Positions 33,864 to 43,092 of a DNA stretch of 46,266 bases are shown here, one piece after another. The notes beneath the pieces were generated by a model. That model had not been told where the DNA came from. It saw nothing but the letters and a program-made list of their open reading frames with translations, and made no database searches. Source of the stretch: Fimenecus sp045613685 (GTDB lineage Bacteria > Bacillota > Clostridia > Oscillospirales > Acutalibacteraceae); assembly GCA_045613685.1 (NCBI GenBank), contig JAZLBL010000033.1, positions 1 to 46,266 of the forward strand. The letters run 5' to 3'. The position numbers and the translations under genes are program-made. Within the stretch, counting starts at the first letter, position 1. Each line of letters starts with the position of its first letter.

Positions 33864-36209
33864 ATGCAATCACAAATTTGTGAATTAAGAAACAAAATTA
33901 TCTTAAAAGAATTCAACAGAATGAATGATATGCAGTTAAAAGCGGTCTTATCAGTTGACGGACCGCTTTTAATTCTTGCGGGCGCTGGTAGTGGTAAAAC
34001 TACTGTACTTGTTAATAGAATTGCTAATTTAATGAAATATGGCTGTGCATATAAATCAGATGTAATTGAGAAGCGTTTTGATGATAATACTATTAATTTA
34101 CTCAATGATTATTATAACGGAAATGAAACCGTTTATGAGCAAATTAAAGGTGTCCTCTCTGTGCACGCGCCAAAACCATGGGAAATTTTAGCTTTCACAT
34201 TCACTAACAAAGCTGCAAGTGAATTAAAAGAAAGACTAGTGCTCAGAATTGGTGAAGACGCAAATGATATCTGGGCAGGTACTTTCCATTCAATCTGTGT
34301 GCGAATCTTGCGTAGAAATGCTGAGTATTTAGGCTTTTCAAAACATTTCACTATTTATGACACTGACGATAGCAAACGCGTTATGAAGGATTGTCAGCGT
34401 CTTTTGAATATTGATGATAAGTTCTTACCACATAAATCAATTCTTGGTGAAATTAGTCGTGCAAAAGATTCACTCGTACCAGCTGATGAATATTTGAATT
34501 TAAGCAGTGGTAATTATCGTGAAAAACAAATAGGTGAGTGCTATAAAAAATATCAGTCATTATTAAAAAATGCTGATGCTATGGATTTTGATGATATTAT
34601 TTTCAATACTGTTAAATTGTTAGAAGAAAACCAACAAATCAGAGAATATTATCAAAATAAATTCAAATATGTTTTAGTTGACGAATATCAGGACACAAAC
34701 CATGCTCAATTCATGCTCACTAAACTTTTATCAGGTGGTTATAATAACATTTGTGTTGTTGGTGATGACGACCAGAGTATTTACAAATTCCGTGGTGCTA
34801 CTATTGAAAATATTTTAAGTTTTGAAAAGAATTTTTCTAATGCTACTGTAATTCGATTAGAGCAAAATTATCGTTCAACACAAAATATTCTTGATGGTGC
34901 GAATGCCGTTATTGCTCATAATGAGCAAAGAAAAGGTAAAAATCTTTGGACATCAAATGGTGCAGGAGATAAAATTAAAATTAATACATTGAACGACGAA
35001 TATGCTGAAAGCAAATATATTGCTGATGAAATTATGTCCATAATGAGTAAGAATGGTGATAGTGCTAAATTCAGTGATTTTGCTATTCTTTATAGAATGA
35101 ACTCAATGTCAAGTTCAATTGAAAGATTATTTGTGAAAAGTGGTATTCCTTATAGAATTATCGGTGGACATAAATTCTATGACCGAATGGAAATCAAAGA
35201 CTGTTTAGCGTATCTTTCTGTTATTGCAAACCCTGATGATAATGTTCGACTTGAACGCATTATAAACACGCCTAAAAGGGGAATTGGTGCAACAACTATT
35301 GCTACTGCTAAAGAAATAGCTGATGGATTAGGTGTATCATTATTCCAAGTGCTTAAAACTTCAGACGAGTATGAAAAGCTTAAAAGAAGTTCTCAAAAGC
35401 TCATTGATTTTGTTAATCTTATAGAGAGTTTCAATGAACTTGCAGAGCGCGAATCACCATCATCGGTGTTTTTATCATTGCTTGATGAAACAGGTTACAA
35501 AATGTCTTTAATGGCAGACAAAGAGCATTATGATGAGAGAATTCAGAATATTGATGAATTGAATTCAAACTTAATTAGATTCAAAGAAGAAAATCCGGAT
35601 TCTGATTTATCAGATTTCCTTGAAGATGTAGCTTTGATGACTGATATTGATAATTATAATGCTGATACTGATGCAGTTGTAATGATGACATTACACTCAT
35701 CGAAAGGTCTTGAGTTCCCGGTTGTCTTTATTCCAGGCATGGAAGAAGGCGTATTCCCGGGAATGCAGTCAATATATGAACCTGGTGAAATTGAAGAAGA
35801 AAGACGCCTTGCTTATGTTGGAATAACAAGAGCGAAGAACGTTCTTTATTTATTGAACACTCGTTCAAGAATGATTTTTGGCTCAACAAGATATAATCAA
35901 CCATCAAGATTTTTAAAAGAATTACCAGATGAGTGTTGCGAATATCTTGTTAAACCACAGAAACCAATTAATAAACCTGTTGCAACTCAAACAAATAAGC
36001 CAATTAATCGTGGATTTGGTTTATCAAATTCAACACAAAAATCAACTGATAAGTTTATGGTTGGCGAACAAGTCAAGCACCGTGTATTTGGTGTTGGTAT
36101 GATTGTTTCACTTAAACCTATGGGCAATGATGTGCTTATGGAAATTGCCTTTGAAAAGGTCGGAACTAAGAAGATTATGCAAAATATGGGAGCCGTTAAA
36201 AAGGCGTAA
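33864..36209 (+). CDS. pcrA: ATP-dependent DNA helicase PcrA (UvrD family)
   Basis: Superfamily 1A 3'-5' helicase for repair and replication restart, 781 aa. Motif I AGAGSGKTT (39-47), motif Ia AFTFTNKAA near 104-112, motif II VDEYQDT with Asp273-Glu274, motif III GDDDQSIYKFRGA, motif IV EQNYRST, motif V TLHSSKGLEFP and motif VI YVGITRAK. A ~40-residue insert between motifs I and Ia (about 57-97) is longer than in B. subtilis PcrA. The C-terminus (VGEQVKHRVFGVGMIV) is the Tudor-like domain that contacts RNA polymerase. Last gene of its unit, with AGGAG upstream and a strong terminator after. Confidence 0.96.
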   Translation: MQSQICELRNKIILKEFNRMNDMQLKAVLSVDGPLLILAGAGSGKTTVLVNRIANLMKYGCAYKSDVIEKRFDDNTINLLNDYYNGNETVYEQIKGVLSVHAPKPWEILAFTFTNKAASELKERLVLRIGEDANDIWAGTFHSICVRILRRNAEYLGFSKHFTIYDTDDSKRVMKDCQRLLNIDDKFLPHKSILGEISRAKDSLVPADEYLNLSSGNYREKQIGECYKKYQSLLKNADAMDFDDIIFNTVKLLEENQQIREYYQNKFKYVLVDEYQDTNHAQFMLTKLLSGGYNNICVVGDDDQSIYKFRGATIENILSFEKNFSNATVIRLEQNYRSTQNILDGANAVIAHNEQRKGKNLWTSNGAGDKIKINTLNDEYAESKYIADEIMSIMSKNGDSAKFSDFAILYRMNSMSSSIERLFVKSGIPYRIIGGHKFYDRMEIKDCLAYLSVIANPDDNVRLERIINTPKRGIGATTIATAKEIADGLGVSLFQVLKTSDEYEKLKRSSQKLIDFVNLIESFNELAERESPSSVFLSLLDETGYKMSLMADKEHYDERIQNIDELNSNLIRFKEENPDSDLSDFLEDVALMTDIDNYNADTDAVVMMTLHSSKGLEFPVVFIPGMEEGVFPGMQSIYEPGEIEEERRLAYVGITRAKNVLYLLNTRSRMIFGSTRYNQPSRFLKELPDECCEYLVKPQKPINKPVATQTNKPINRGFGLSNSTQKSTDKFMVGEQVKHRVFGVGMIVSLKPMGNDVLMEIAFEKVGTKKIMQNMGAVKKA

Positions 36210-36236
36210 AAAAAGAGGTCAGACGACCTCTTTTTT
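36209..36236. terminator. Bidirectional terminator between pcrA and rodA
   Basis: Perfect stem AAAAAAGAGGTC/GACCTCTTTTTT with loop AGAC. It overlaps the last bases of both converging genes. Confidence 0.92.
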
Positions 36237-37422
36237 ATATATCCATAAACGGATTAGTAATATTTGAAAAGTTAACATTTATTAATTCTCGCTGTTGGTT
36301 ATAACGATAGAAACTCATTATAAGTCCGATTGAGAAATAAATACAAAGGTTTGAAGAGCCACCGGCACTGAAGAATGGTAATGTGATACCAATAACCGGA
36401 AGCAACATCAAGCACATTCCAACATTGATAATAACTTGTCCTGCAATCATTCCTGCAACGCCATAGCACATCACTTTTGTATTACCGATTTTATCGTGTT
36501 TTCCAGTTCTTGCAATTCTGATTGTAATAGCAGTTAATAATAGCAACGCTACAACACAACCGACAAAACCGAGTTCTTCACCGATAACTGTGAAAATCAT
36601 ATCGTTTTCACCTTCAGGAATGCCATTACGTGTTTGCGTATATATCCCGTTAAATAAACCTTGTCCTGTAATTCCGCCACCTTTTATAGCTGCCATACCT
36701 CGTTCTTGCTGATAAATAATATCAGGATAAAGTTCAGGATAGGCGAGAGCTAAAAATCTTTGTTTTTGTATATTACCTAATAAGAACATCCATATTAAAG
36801 GTAACGAAGCACCGACCAAAAGTCCAGCACCCAAAAAATAACCCCAATGAAGACCTGCAACATAGAGCATTACAACAGTAATAATCATAAATACAAGAGC
36901 TGAACCCAAGTCGCCAGAAATAATAACAAGACCAATTGGAATTATTGCGTGAATACCTAATAGCAAAACAGTAAGAATATTGTTGATATTATTCTTAACT
37001 TTTTCTAAATGTACACCGAATGTGATAATGAAACCGATTTTTACAATTTCTGACGGTTGAAAATAGATTCCTGTCGCACCAAGTTTCAACCAAGTTCGAG
37101 CGTCAGGACGTTCAGGCGGTCCAATACCAAATTTAAGGGTAATGAGCATAATACCGACACAGAATATCGCTATCAAAGGCCATAGTTTCATAATAAACTC
37201 ATAGTCAATTAACGAAATTATTATAGCAATTATAAGTCCTGCAATGACAGCGGCGACCATAACAATAAAGTCACGACTAAAATTTGAGCCATCAGGTGCA
37301 TTCTGAAGTGTAGCAGTCATAACACTTGTGCAACCAAATGCAGATGTGAGCATACACAACAATAATAATATCTTGTCGGTTTCAATTATGAAATTTTTAA
37401 TTGTTTTAAAAATAGCTTTCAT
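36235..37422 (-). CDS. rodA: SEDS-family peptidoglycan polymerase (RodA/FtsW type)
   Basis: Membrane glycosyltransferase that polymerises lipid II, working with a class B PBP, 395 aa with about ten helices. SEDS marks: WLKLGATGIYFQPSEIVKIG near 109-128, the segment NDMIFTVIGEELGFVGCVVA near 264-283 and LPFFSAGGSSNL near 358-369, where most relatives read PFxSYGGSS. RodA rather than FtsW is favoured because the unit lacks division genes and an MreB-like gene is close by; this is inference. Start ATG 37422 with GGTGAAAAT. It follows the DUF4091 gene by ten bases and shares its transcript. No PBP gene is adjacent. Confidence 0.88.
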   Translation of the reverse strand: MKAIFKTIKNFIIETDKILLLLCMLTSAFGCTSVMTATLQNAPDGSNFSRDFIVMVAAVIAGLIIAIIISLIDYEFIMKLWPLIAIFCVGIMLITLKFGIGPPERPDARTWLKLGATGIYFQPSEIVKIGFIITFGVHLEKVKNNINNILTVLLLGIHAIIPIGLVIISGDLGSALVFMIITVVMLYVAGLHWGYFLGAGLLVGASLPLIWMFLLGNIQKQRFLALAYPELYPDIIYQQERGMAAIKGGGITGQGLFNGIYTQTRNGIPEGENDMIFTVIGEELGFVGCVVALLLLTAITIRIARTGKHDKIGNTKVMCYGVAGMIAGQVIINVGMCLMLLPVIGITLPFFSAGGSSNLCIYFSIGLIMSFYRYNQQRELINVNFSNITNPFMDI

Positions 37423-37432
37423 ATTTTCACCA

Positions 37433-39046
37433 TTATAAATTAGCTTTTATTTGTGAATTAATTTTTTCACGGGTATTAAGTAACCAATCGTTTGAATGTG
37501 GATAATCAGAAAATGTAATTGAGTGTTTTCCGTTTTCTTCTATAATATTAAGACATTCTGTCTTATTAGTCAACTTTTCAAGCGTTTTTAGTGCTGCCAT
37601 ATCCTGTAACGCATCATAAAAAACTTTTAATCGAATTGAATGTAAAGGCGTTCCATCTTTGTTAGGATAAACAACAAAACAGTCTCCAGATGGGAAAGCT
37701 TTGCCTGCATCTGTAACTTCAAATGGGTCAATTAAACCTTTTGAAAGTTGACTATAATAAAAATTATAACCCCAATGTAAAAAGCCTTTTATGTCATATT
37801 TATACATTTGATAGCCAATTACACGAGTTCTTATAGAATCATTGCAAAAAAATCTGTTTGAAACATATTTTTTGATTTGCGCACTGCAATAATAAGTCCA
37901 TAAATCTTTGCCTTTGCCAAGGAATTTATCAATATGGTCATTTGATGGAATAGGGTTGGATACAATTCCTAATCTATAAAACCGTACATCTGACAGTGCA
38001 TCAACAATTTTATAACCTTTAAATAATTTATGGATAAGTTTTGAGGCTTTAGAATATGAATAAAGCATCGCAAAATTTGGCTCATCACTAACATGAATCA
38101 AAATGTTATCTTTTAAATTGTTTTCTTCGAAATATTTTTTTAATTCAATAGAAAACACTTTCAAAAAAGTTATATATTCTTTTGAGTTTGCCTTGGTTTC
38201 CCATCCAAAAATCTTTTTATATTCACCATCAACGGTTGCCATAATTTTTGGTGCGTGTTTTGCACCCCATTGTGTGAAAAAATGCGCCATTTCAAAATGA
38301 GTAATCCCACATCTTTTTGACATTTCAATCCACTTTGTCAACTTATCAAAATTAAAAGAATACTCGCCATTATTTATCGATATGTCAACTAACTGTACTG
38401 TAGGTCTTTCTTTTCCAATCTCAGTATCAAGTGGTGGGGTAAATATTGGAGTTAAAACACAATTCATTCCATAATCACATGCTGCTTTTAAGAAGTTTTC
38501 AGTCACACGCCAGTACTCATCAGAAAAAGCTTCAAATCCATAATAAGACATTAAGCAATCAGTATGAAACCAATTTGTGTAAAGGAAATCAGAGAAATCT
38601 AATTCGGCGTCAATAATTTCAATGTTAATTTTTTCAGAAAAACCATCAATAGTTATTGAAAAAAGGTGATTACCAAAAGTATTTTGATTTGCGTCAATTT
38701 CAACCCAAATTGAATTAATACCTTTTCTTAACTCCAATTTATTGCTAATTGGAATTAATAAATCGGGATAATATCCATTTTCACTAAAACGATAATAATT
38801 ATCTGCACCTTTTGCCATTGGTAAATCGGACTTGACATCAACAACTTTATAAAGCTTATATTCTTCTAAACTTGTTTCAAAATTACAATCAATATTTACT
38901 TCTTCGCTGGTTTCTATTGCTATTTGAAAGGATTTTTTCTCATTTCTGAGCATTGAAAAACATTTAAGTGATTCACTAGGTATTTTATCGTTAAAATATA
39001 ATTTTTCAAGTGAAGAGATTATTCTAACATTTGTTATTACACTCAC
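37433..39046 (-). CDS. DUF4091 / GH123-like glycoside hydrolase family protein
   Basis: 537 aa, no signal peptide seen, so probably cytoplasmic. The N-terminal 150 residues look like a beta-sandwich, followed by a TIM-barrel region. The segment NILIHVSDEPNF (about 314-325) holds an adjacent Asp321-Glu322 pair, as in the catalytic dyad of GH123 beta-N-acetylgalactosaminidases, to which DUF4091 is related. GFLHWGYNFYYSQL and PSGDCFVVYP in the C-terminal part are typical of DUF4091. GTG start with GGGGTGAT upstream. Sharing a transcript with rodA is unusual; an amino-sugar or wall-fragment role is possible but not shown. Confidence 0.82.
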   Translation of the reverse strand: MSVITNVRIISSLEKLYFNDKIPSESLKCFSMLRNEKKSFQIAIETSEEVNIDCNFETSLEEYKLYKVVDVKSDLPMAKGADNYYRFSENGYYPDLLIPISNKLELRKGINSIWVEIDANQNTFGNHLFSITIDGFSEKINIEIIDAELDFSDFLYTNWFHTDCLMSYYGFEAFSDEYWRVTENFLKAACDYGMNCVLTPIFTPPLDTEIGKERPTVQLVDISINNGEYSFNFDKLTKWIEMSKRCGITHFEMAHFFTQWGAKHAPKIMATVDGEYKKIFGWETKANSKEYITFLKVFSIELKKYFEENNLKDNILIHVSDEPNFAMLYSYSKASKLIHKLFKGYKIVDALSDVRFYRLGIVSNPIPSNDHIDKFLGKGKDLWTYYCSAQIKKYVSNRFFCNDSIRTRVIGYQMYKYDIKGFLHWGYNFYYSQLSKGLIDPFEVTDAGKAFPSGDCFVVYPNKDGTPLHSIRLKVFYDALQDMAALKTLEKLTNKTECLNIIEENGKHSITFSDYPHSNDWLLNTREKINSQIKANL

Positions 39047-39073
39047 AAAATCACCCCTTTACAATTATAATAA

Positions 39074-39102
39074 ATTTTAGACTATTTTTACTGTTTTGTA
39101 AA
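39074..39102 (-). promoter_or_regulatory. Promoter of the DUF4091-rodA unit
   Basis: Minus strand TTTACA (39102-39097), a 17-base spacer and TAAAAT (39079-39074). A TATAAT at 39069-39064 is a nearby alternative -10 without a good -35. Confidence 0.6.
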
Positions 39103-39134
39103 GATATGTGATAGTATTTTATTATATTTGCACC

Positions 39135-39163
39135 TTGCAGAATAACATTTATAGTGATAAAAT
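39135..39163 (+). promoter_or_regulatory. typA promoter
   Basis: TTGCAG (39135-39140), a 17-base spacer and TAAAAT (39158-39163), 33 bases ahead of the chosen typA start. Confidence 0.6.
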
Positions 39164-39196
39164 ATAAAACTGAATTAAGATATGAAGGTGAATTAT

Positions 39197-41017
39197 TTGA
39201 ACACAAGAGAAGATGTTAGAAACATAGCAATTATTGCTCACGTTGACCACGGAAAAACTACCTTGGTTGATGAGCTTTTAAAACAAAGTGGTATATTCAG
39301 ACAAAATGAGCAAGTTCAAGACAGAGTGATGGACTCTAACGACCTTGAAAGAGAACGTGGAATTACAATTCTTTCAAAAAACACATCTGTTCAATACAAT
39401 AATATAAAAATCAATATTGTTGATACACCTGGTCACGCAGACTTTGGTGGTGAAGTTGAACGAATACTTATGATGGTTGATGGTGTGCTATTACTTGTTG
39501 ATGCATTTGAAGGTTGTATGCCACAAACAAGATTTGTTTTAAAAAAGGCACTTGGACTTGAAAAGAAAGTTGTAGTTGTAGTTAATAAAATTGACAGACC
39601 AGGAGCACGTCCTGACGAAGTAATTGACGAAGTTCTTGATTTGTTTATTGAACTTGGTGCTAATGATGACCAGTTAGAATTTCCTGTTATATATGCATCT
39701 GGTAGAGATGGATATGCATCTGCTGACCCAAATGCAAGAGATGGTGATATGCGACCATTGTTTGATGCTATTGTTGAAAATATAGAAGCACCAAAAGGAG
39801 ATATTGATGCGCCTTTACAAGTCTTGTTTTCAAGTCTTGATTATGACGACTATATCGGTAGAATAGGCATTGGTAGAGTTGAACGTGGCAGAATAAATCG
39901 TAATGATAATGTTGTGTTATGTAAAGCTGATGGCACACAGGAAAATGTAAAGATTTCTCGTCTATATCAGTTTGATGGCTTGAAACGTGTTGAGGTTGAA
40001 AATGCATCTATTGGTGATATAATTTGCGTTTCAGGTATTACTGGACTAAATATTGGTGAAACAATTTGTTCAACTGACTGCATTGAGCCATTGCCATTTA
40101 TCAAAATTGATGAACCAACAATCTCAATGAACTTTATCGTAAATGATAGTCCTTTTGCAGGCAAAGAAGGTAAGTTCGTAACATCAAGAAACCTTCGTGA
40201 CAGACTATTTAAAGAAGTAGAAACAAATGTAAGTATGCGTGTTGAAGAGACTGATTCTACTGATACTTTCAAAGTTTCAGGTCGTGGAGAATTACATCTC
40301 TCAATTTTGATTGAAACAATGCGTCGTCAAGGCTATGAATTTCAGGTTTCAAGACCAAAAGTTATTACAAAGGTTGAAAATGGCCTGTTGTTGGAGCCAA
40401 TGGAACTTTTAATTGTTGAAGTACCTGAAGAATATGTTGGCGCTGTAATGATGAAAATAGGTTCGCGCCGTGGTGAACTTGAAAATATGGGCACTCGTGA
40501 TGGTGGCTCAACTCATCTTGAATTTAAAATTCCAGCACGTGGTTTAATTGGGTATCGTTCAGAGTTTATGACAGACACAAATGGTAATGGTATTATGAAT
40601 AATCTTTTTGCTGGTTATGAGCCGTTTAAAGGCGACATTGAAACACGTGAAAGAGGTTCAATCGTTGCTCACGAATCTGGCGAAAGTACTGCATATGGTC
40701 TTTTCAATACTCAGGATAGGGGAAGATTGTTTATTGGTCCTGGTGTTCCAGTGTATGAAGGTATGATTGTTGGCGAATGTTCAAAAAATGAAGATTTAAC
40801 TTGTAATATTTGCAAATCAAAACATTTAACTAATACTCGCGCTTCAGGCTCTGATGATGCATTAAGACTCATCCCACATACTGTATTAAGTCTTGAACAG
40901 TCAATGGAATTTATAAAAGATGATGAGCTTATGGAAGTAACACCAGTAAGTATTCGTTTAAGAAAAACTATTCTTTCCAAAGATTTAAGATTAAAACAAC
41001 AGTTTAAAAAGAAATAA
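39197..41017 (+). CDS. typA: Translational GTPase TypA/BipA
   Basis: Ribosome-binding GTPase of the EF-G/LepA superfamily used in ribosome assembly and stress or cold growth, 606 aa. G1 AHVDHGKTT (14-22), switch I ERERGITILSKN, G3 DTPGHADFGGEVER, G4 NKIDRPGARP; then domain II, EF-G-like domains III and V, and the TypA C-terminal domain (RGSIVAHESGESTAYGLFNT). The start is set at TTG 39197, five bases after GAAGGTGA, giving MNTREDVRNIAIIAHVDHGK as in most TypA proteins. The ATG at 39182 has no ribosome site. An MreB-like gene follows 31 bases later, probably on the same transcript. Confidence 0.95.
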   Translation: MNTREDVRNIAIIAHVDHGKTTLVDELLKQSGIFRQNEQVQDRVMDSNDLERERGITILSKNTSVQYNNIKINIVDTPGHADFGGEVERILMMVDGVLLLVDAFEGCMPQTRFVLKKALGLEKKVVVVVNKIDRPGARPDEVIDEVLDLFIELGANDDQLEFPVIYASGRDGYASADPNARDGDMRPLFDAIVENIEAPKGDIDAPLQVLFSSLDYDDYIGRIGIGRVERGRINRNDNVVLCKADGTQENVKISRLYQFDGLKRVEVENASIGDIICVSGITGLNIGETICSTDCIEPLPFIKIDEPTISMNFIVNDSPFAGKEGKFVTSRNLRDRLFKEVETNVSMRVEETDSTDTFKVSGRGELHLSILIETMRRQGYEFQVSRPKVITKVENGLLLEPMELLIVEVPEEYVGAVMMKIGSRRGELENMGTRDGGSTHLEFKIPARGLIGYRSEFMTDTNGNGIMNNLFAGYEPFKGDIETRERGSIVAHESGESTAYGLFNTQDRGRLFIGPGVPVYEGMIVGECSKNEDLTCNICKSKHLTNTRASGSDDALRLIPHTVLSLEQSMEFIKDDELMEVTPVSIRLRKTILSKDLRLKQQFKKK

Positions 41018-41048
41018 ATTTTACTAATATAGTATAGGAGGTGATACC

Positions 41049-42104
41049 GTGAAAGGAATGAAAATTGGTATTGATTTTGGCTCTGCATCAATTAAAATCT
41101 ATGCAGAAAATAAGGGCATAGTTGTTAATGAGCCATCTATTGCAGCTATTTCTGTTGATACTCGTCAACCTATTGCTTTCGGCAAGTCTGCTGATGAGAT
41201 GTTAGGGAGATGTGGCGAAGAAATTGAAATAGTAAAAGTAATTCAAAACGGTGTCATTTCTGACTTTGTCTTAGCAGAAAAAATGCTAAGATACTATTTA
41301 GAATATGTTTGTGGTAATAGAGTTTACAAACCTAATGTTATGATATCCTTGTCAACCAACGCAACCAGTTTTGAAAAGAAAACTTTTCTTGATGCTGTTA
41401 CTTTAGCGGGCGCTGGTCGAGTATGTTTAGTTGAAGGTGTTTTAGCATCAGCTTTTGGATGTGGAGTTGACCCTAAAAAAATTGGTGGACGAATGGTGCT
41501 TGATATTGGTCATCAAGTCACAGAGTTTGTTATTATTTCAATGGGTAGTATAGCAGGAGCAGGTGCAATTAATCGTGGAAGTTTCGATATCGACTGTGCT
41601 ATTGAGCGTCATTTGAAACGTGATAGAGATATTCTTGTTGGGCCACATACTATTCGTGAAATCAAAAATAAAATTACAACTGCTGTTTTGCGTGATTATG
41701 AAACTGCTTTATTTATTTCGGGTAAAAGTAATCTTGATGAAATGCCGATTTCATTTGAAATAACATCAAGAGAAATATATCCTTTTGTTGATGAGCAGAT
41801 TTCACTTCTTGTCAGTGAAATTCATAACTCAATGTTAAAAATTCCACCTGAATTATTGGCTGATGCTGCTGACCATGGAATAAGTATTTGTGGTGGTGGT
41901 TCTTTGATTTTTGATATTGCGCAAAGACTTGAAAAAGAAACAAATATACGTTGTGAAGTGGTTAATGAACCTACACTATCAAAAGTAAAAGGGCTTGGAA
42001 AACTTTTAAAAAACGATAAACTGTTAGAAGATAATGGTTATAGATTTATTTTTAAAGATGAAATCAGAGAAAGAATTAAAAGATTAGATAGCAAAAATAT
42101 ATAA
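41049..42104 (+). CDS. mreB: MreB-like actin-family protein
   Basis: Bacterial actin homologue that guides side-wall synthesis, 351 aa. Phosphate-1 loop GIDFGSASIKIY near 6-17, phosphate-2 region MVLDIGHQVTEFVIIS near 148-163 and an adenosine site ISICGGGSLIFDI near 279-291. The middle of the protein differs from textbook MreB: VGPHTIREIKNKI stands where GERTAExIK is expected, so this may be a divergent paralogue (Mbl or MreBH-like). GTG 41049 after AGGAGGTGAT is preferred to ATG 41058, which is too far from that site. No mreC or mreD follows. Co-transcription with typA is likely. Confidence 0.85.
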   Translation: MKGMKIGIDFGSASIKIYAENKGIVVNEPSIAAISVDTRQPIAFGKSADEMLGRCGEEIEIVKVIQNGVISDFVLAEKMLRYYLEYVCGNRVYKPNVMISLSTNATSFEKKTFLDAVTLAGAGRVCLVEGVLASAFGCGVDPKKIGGRMVLDIGHQVTEFVIISMGSIAGAGAINRGSFDIDCAIERHLKRDRDILVGPHTIREIKNKITTAVLRDYETALFISGKSNLDEMPISFEITSREIYPFVDEQISLLVSEIHNSMLKIPPELLADAADHGISICGGGSLIFDIAQRLEKETNIRCEVVNEPTLSKVKGLGKLLKNDKLLEDNGYRFIFKDEIRERIKRLDSKNI

Positions 42105-42137
42105 ATAAGAGCACACTGTGTGGTGTGCTCTTATTTT
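42103..42137. terminator. Bidirectional terminator between mreB-like gene and ldh
   Basis: Stem AAATAAGAGCACAC/GTGTGCTCTTATTT, loop TGTGTG, flanked by T-rich sequence on the plus side. It overlaps the end of ldh. Confidence 0.9.
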
Positions 42138-43081
42138 ATTTGGCTTGCGATTTCTTTTAAAAAAATACAAGACTTTATAAACTTTTCTTTTTCATCGTTT
42201 TTTAGGTCGAGAACTATAATATCTTCTATTCCATTACGACCAATAATCGCAGGCAAGCCCGCATAAATATTTTTAATTCCGTATTGACCATTGAGCATTA
42301 CAGATACTGTTAAAGCACTTTTTTCGTCGCCAAAAATCGCTCTGACAATTCTTACAAGTGACATTCCAATTCCGTAGTATGTTGCGCCTTTTGCGCTAAT
42401 AATCTCTTGTGCAGCTCCTGTTACATTTTTGCTGATTCTATTTAAATCATTAATTGAAAACTTTCCGTTTGAATGTTCAATAACATCATAAACACTTTTA
42501 GTTGTAATATATGCCTGTGACCATGGAACAATCTCACTATCACCATGCTCGCCAATTACATATGCGTGTACATTTCTAGGGTCAATTTTGAAATAATCAC
42601 CCAATAAATAACGAAGACGCGCTGTGTCAAGTGTTGTGCCGCTTCCAATTACTTTTTTCTTATCAAACCCTGACAAATCAAGCGTGATTTTTGTCATTAT
42701 ATCAACTGGGTTGGTTGCTACTAAAAAAATGCCATCAAAACCACTTTTTACAATCGGCTCAATTATTGTCTTGAACACTTCAACATTTCGTTGAAGAAGT
42801 GCAATTCTTCCTTCTCCATCTTTTTGATTAACTCCCGCAGCGATTACAACTATATCTGCATCGTGGCAATCAGAATATTCACCATCAAAAATTAACATGT
42901 TCCTTTTTGCAAATGCTAATCCGTGATTCATATCCATCGCTTCACCGTGCGCTTTTGTTTTATTTATATCAATGAGCACTAGTTGGTCACATTCACCGCT
43001 GTTCATCAATGCATATGCAAAACTCATTCCTACAAAGCCAGTGCCAACTAGGGCGACTTTTTTTAAATCCGTGTTTTTCAT
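42131..43081 (-). CDS. ldh: L-lactate dehydrogenase
   Basis: NAD-dependent reduction of pyruvate to L-lactate, the fermentative redox step, cytoplasmic, 316 aa. Cofactor loop GTGFVGMS at 13-20, Gln86 in the substrate loop AGVNQKDGEGR (favouring pyruvate over oxaloacetate), ATNPVDIMT at 122-130, Asp152 and Arg155 in LDTARLR, and catalytic His179 in GEHGDSEI. This separates it from malate dehydrogenase. It starts 11 bases after asnB and probably shares its transcript. Confidence 0.95.
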   Translation of the reverse strand: MKNTDLKKVALVGTGFVGMSFAYALMNSGECDQLVLIDINKTKAHGEAMDMNHGLAFAKRNMLIFDGEYSDCHDADIVVIAAGVNQKDGEGRIALLQRNVEVFKTIIEPIVKSGFDGIFLVATNPVDIMTKITLDLSGFDKKKVIGSGTTLDTARLRYLLGDYFKIDPRNVHAYVIGEHGDSEIVPWSQAYITTKSVYDVIEHSNGKFSINDLNRISKNVTGAAQEIISAKGATYYGIGMSLVRIVRAIFGDEKSALTVSVMLNGQYGIKNIYAGLPAIIGRNGIEDIIVLDLKNDEKEKFIKSCIFLKEIASQIK

Positions 43082-43092
43082 TTTTTCACCTA

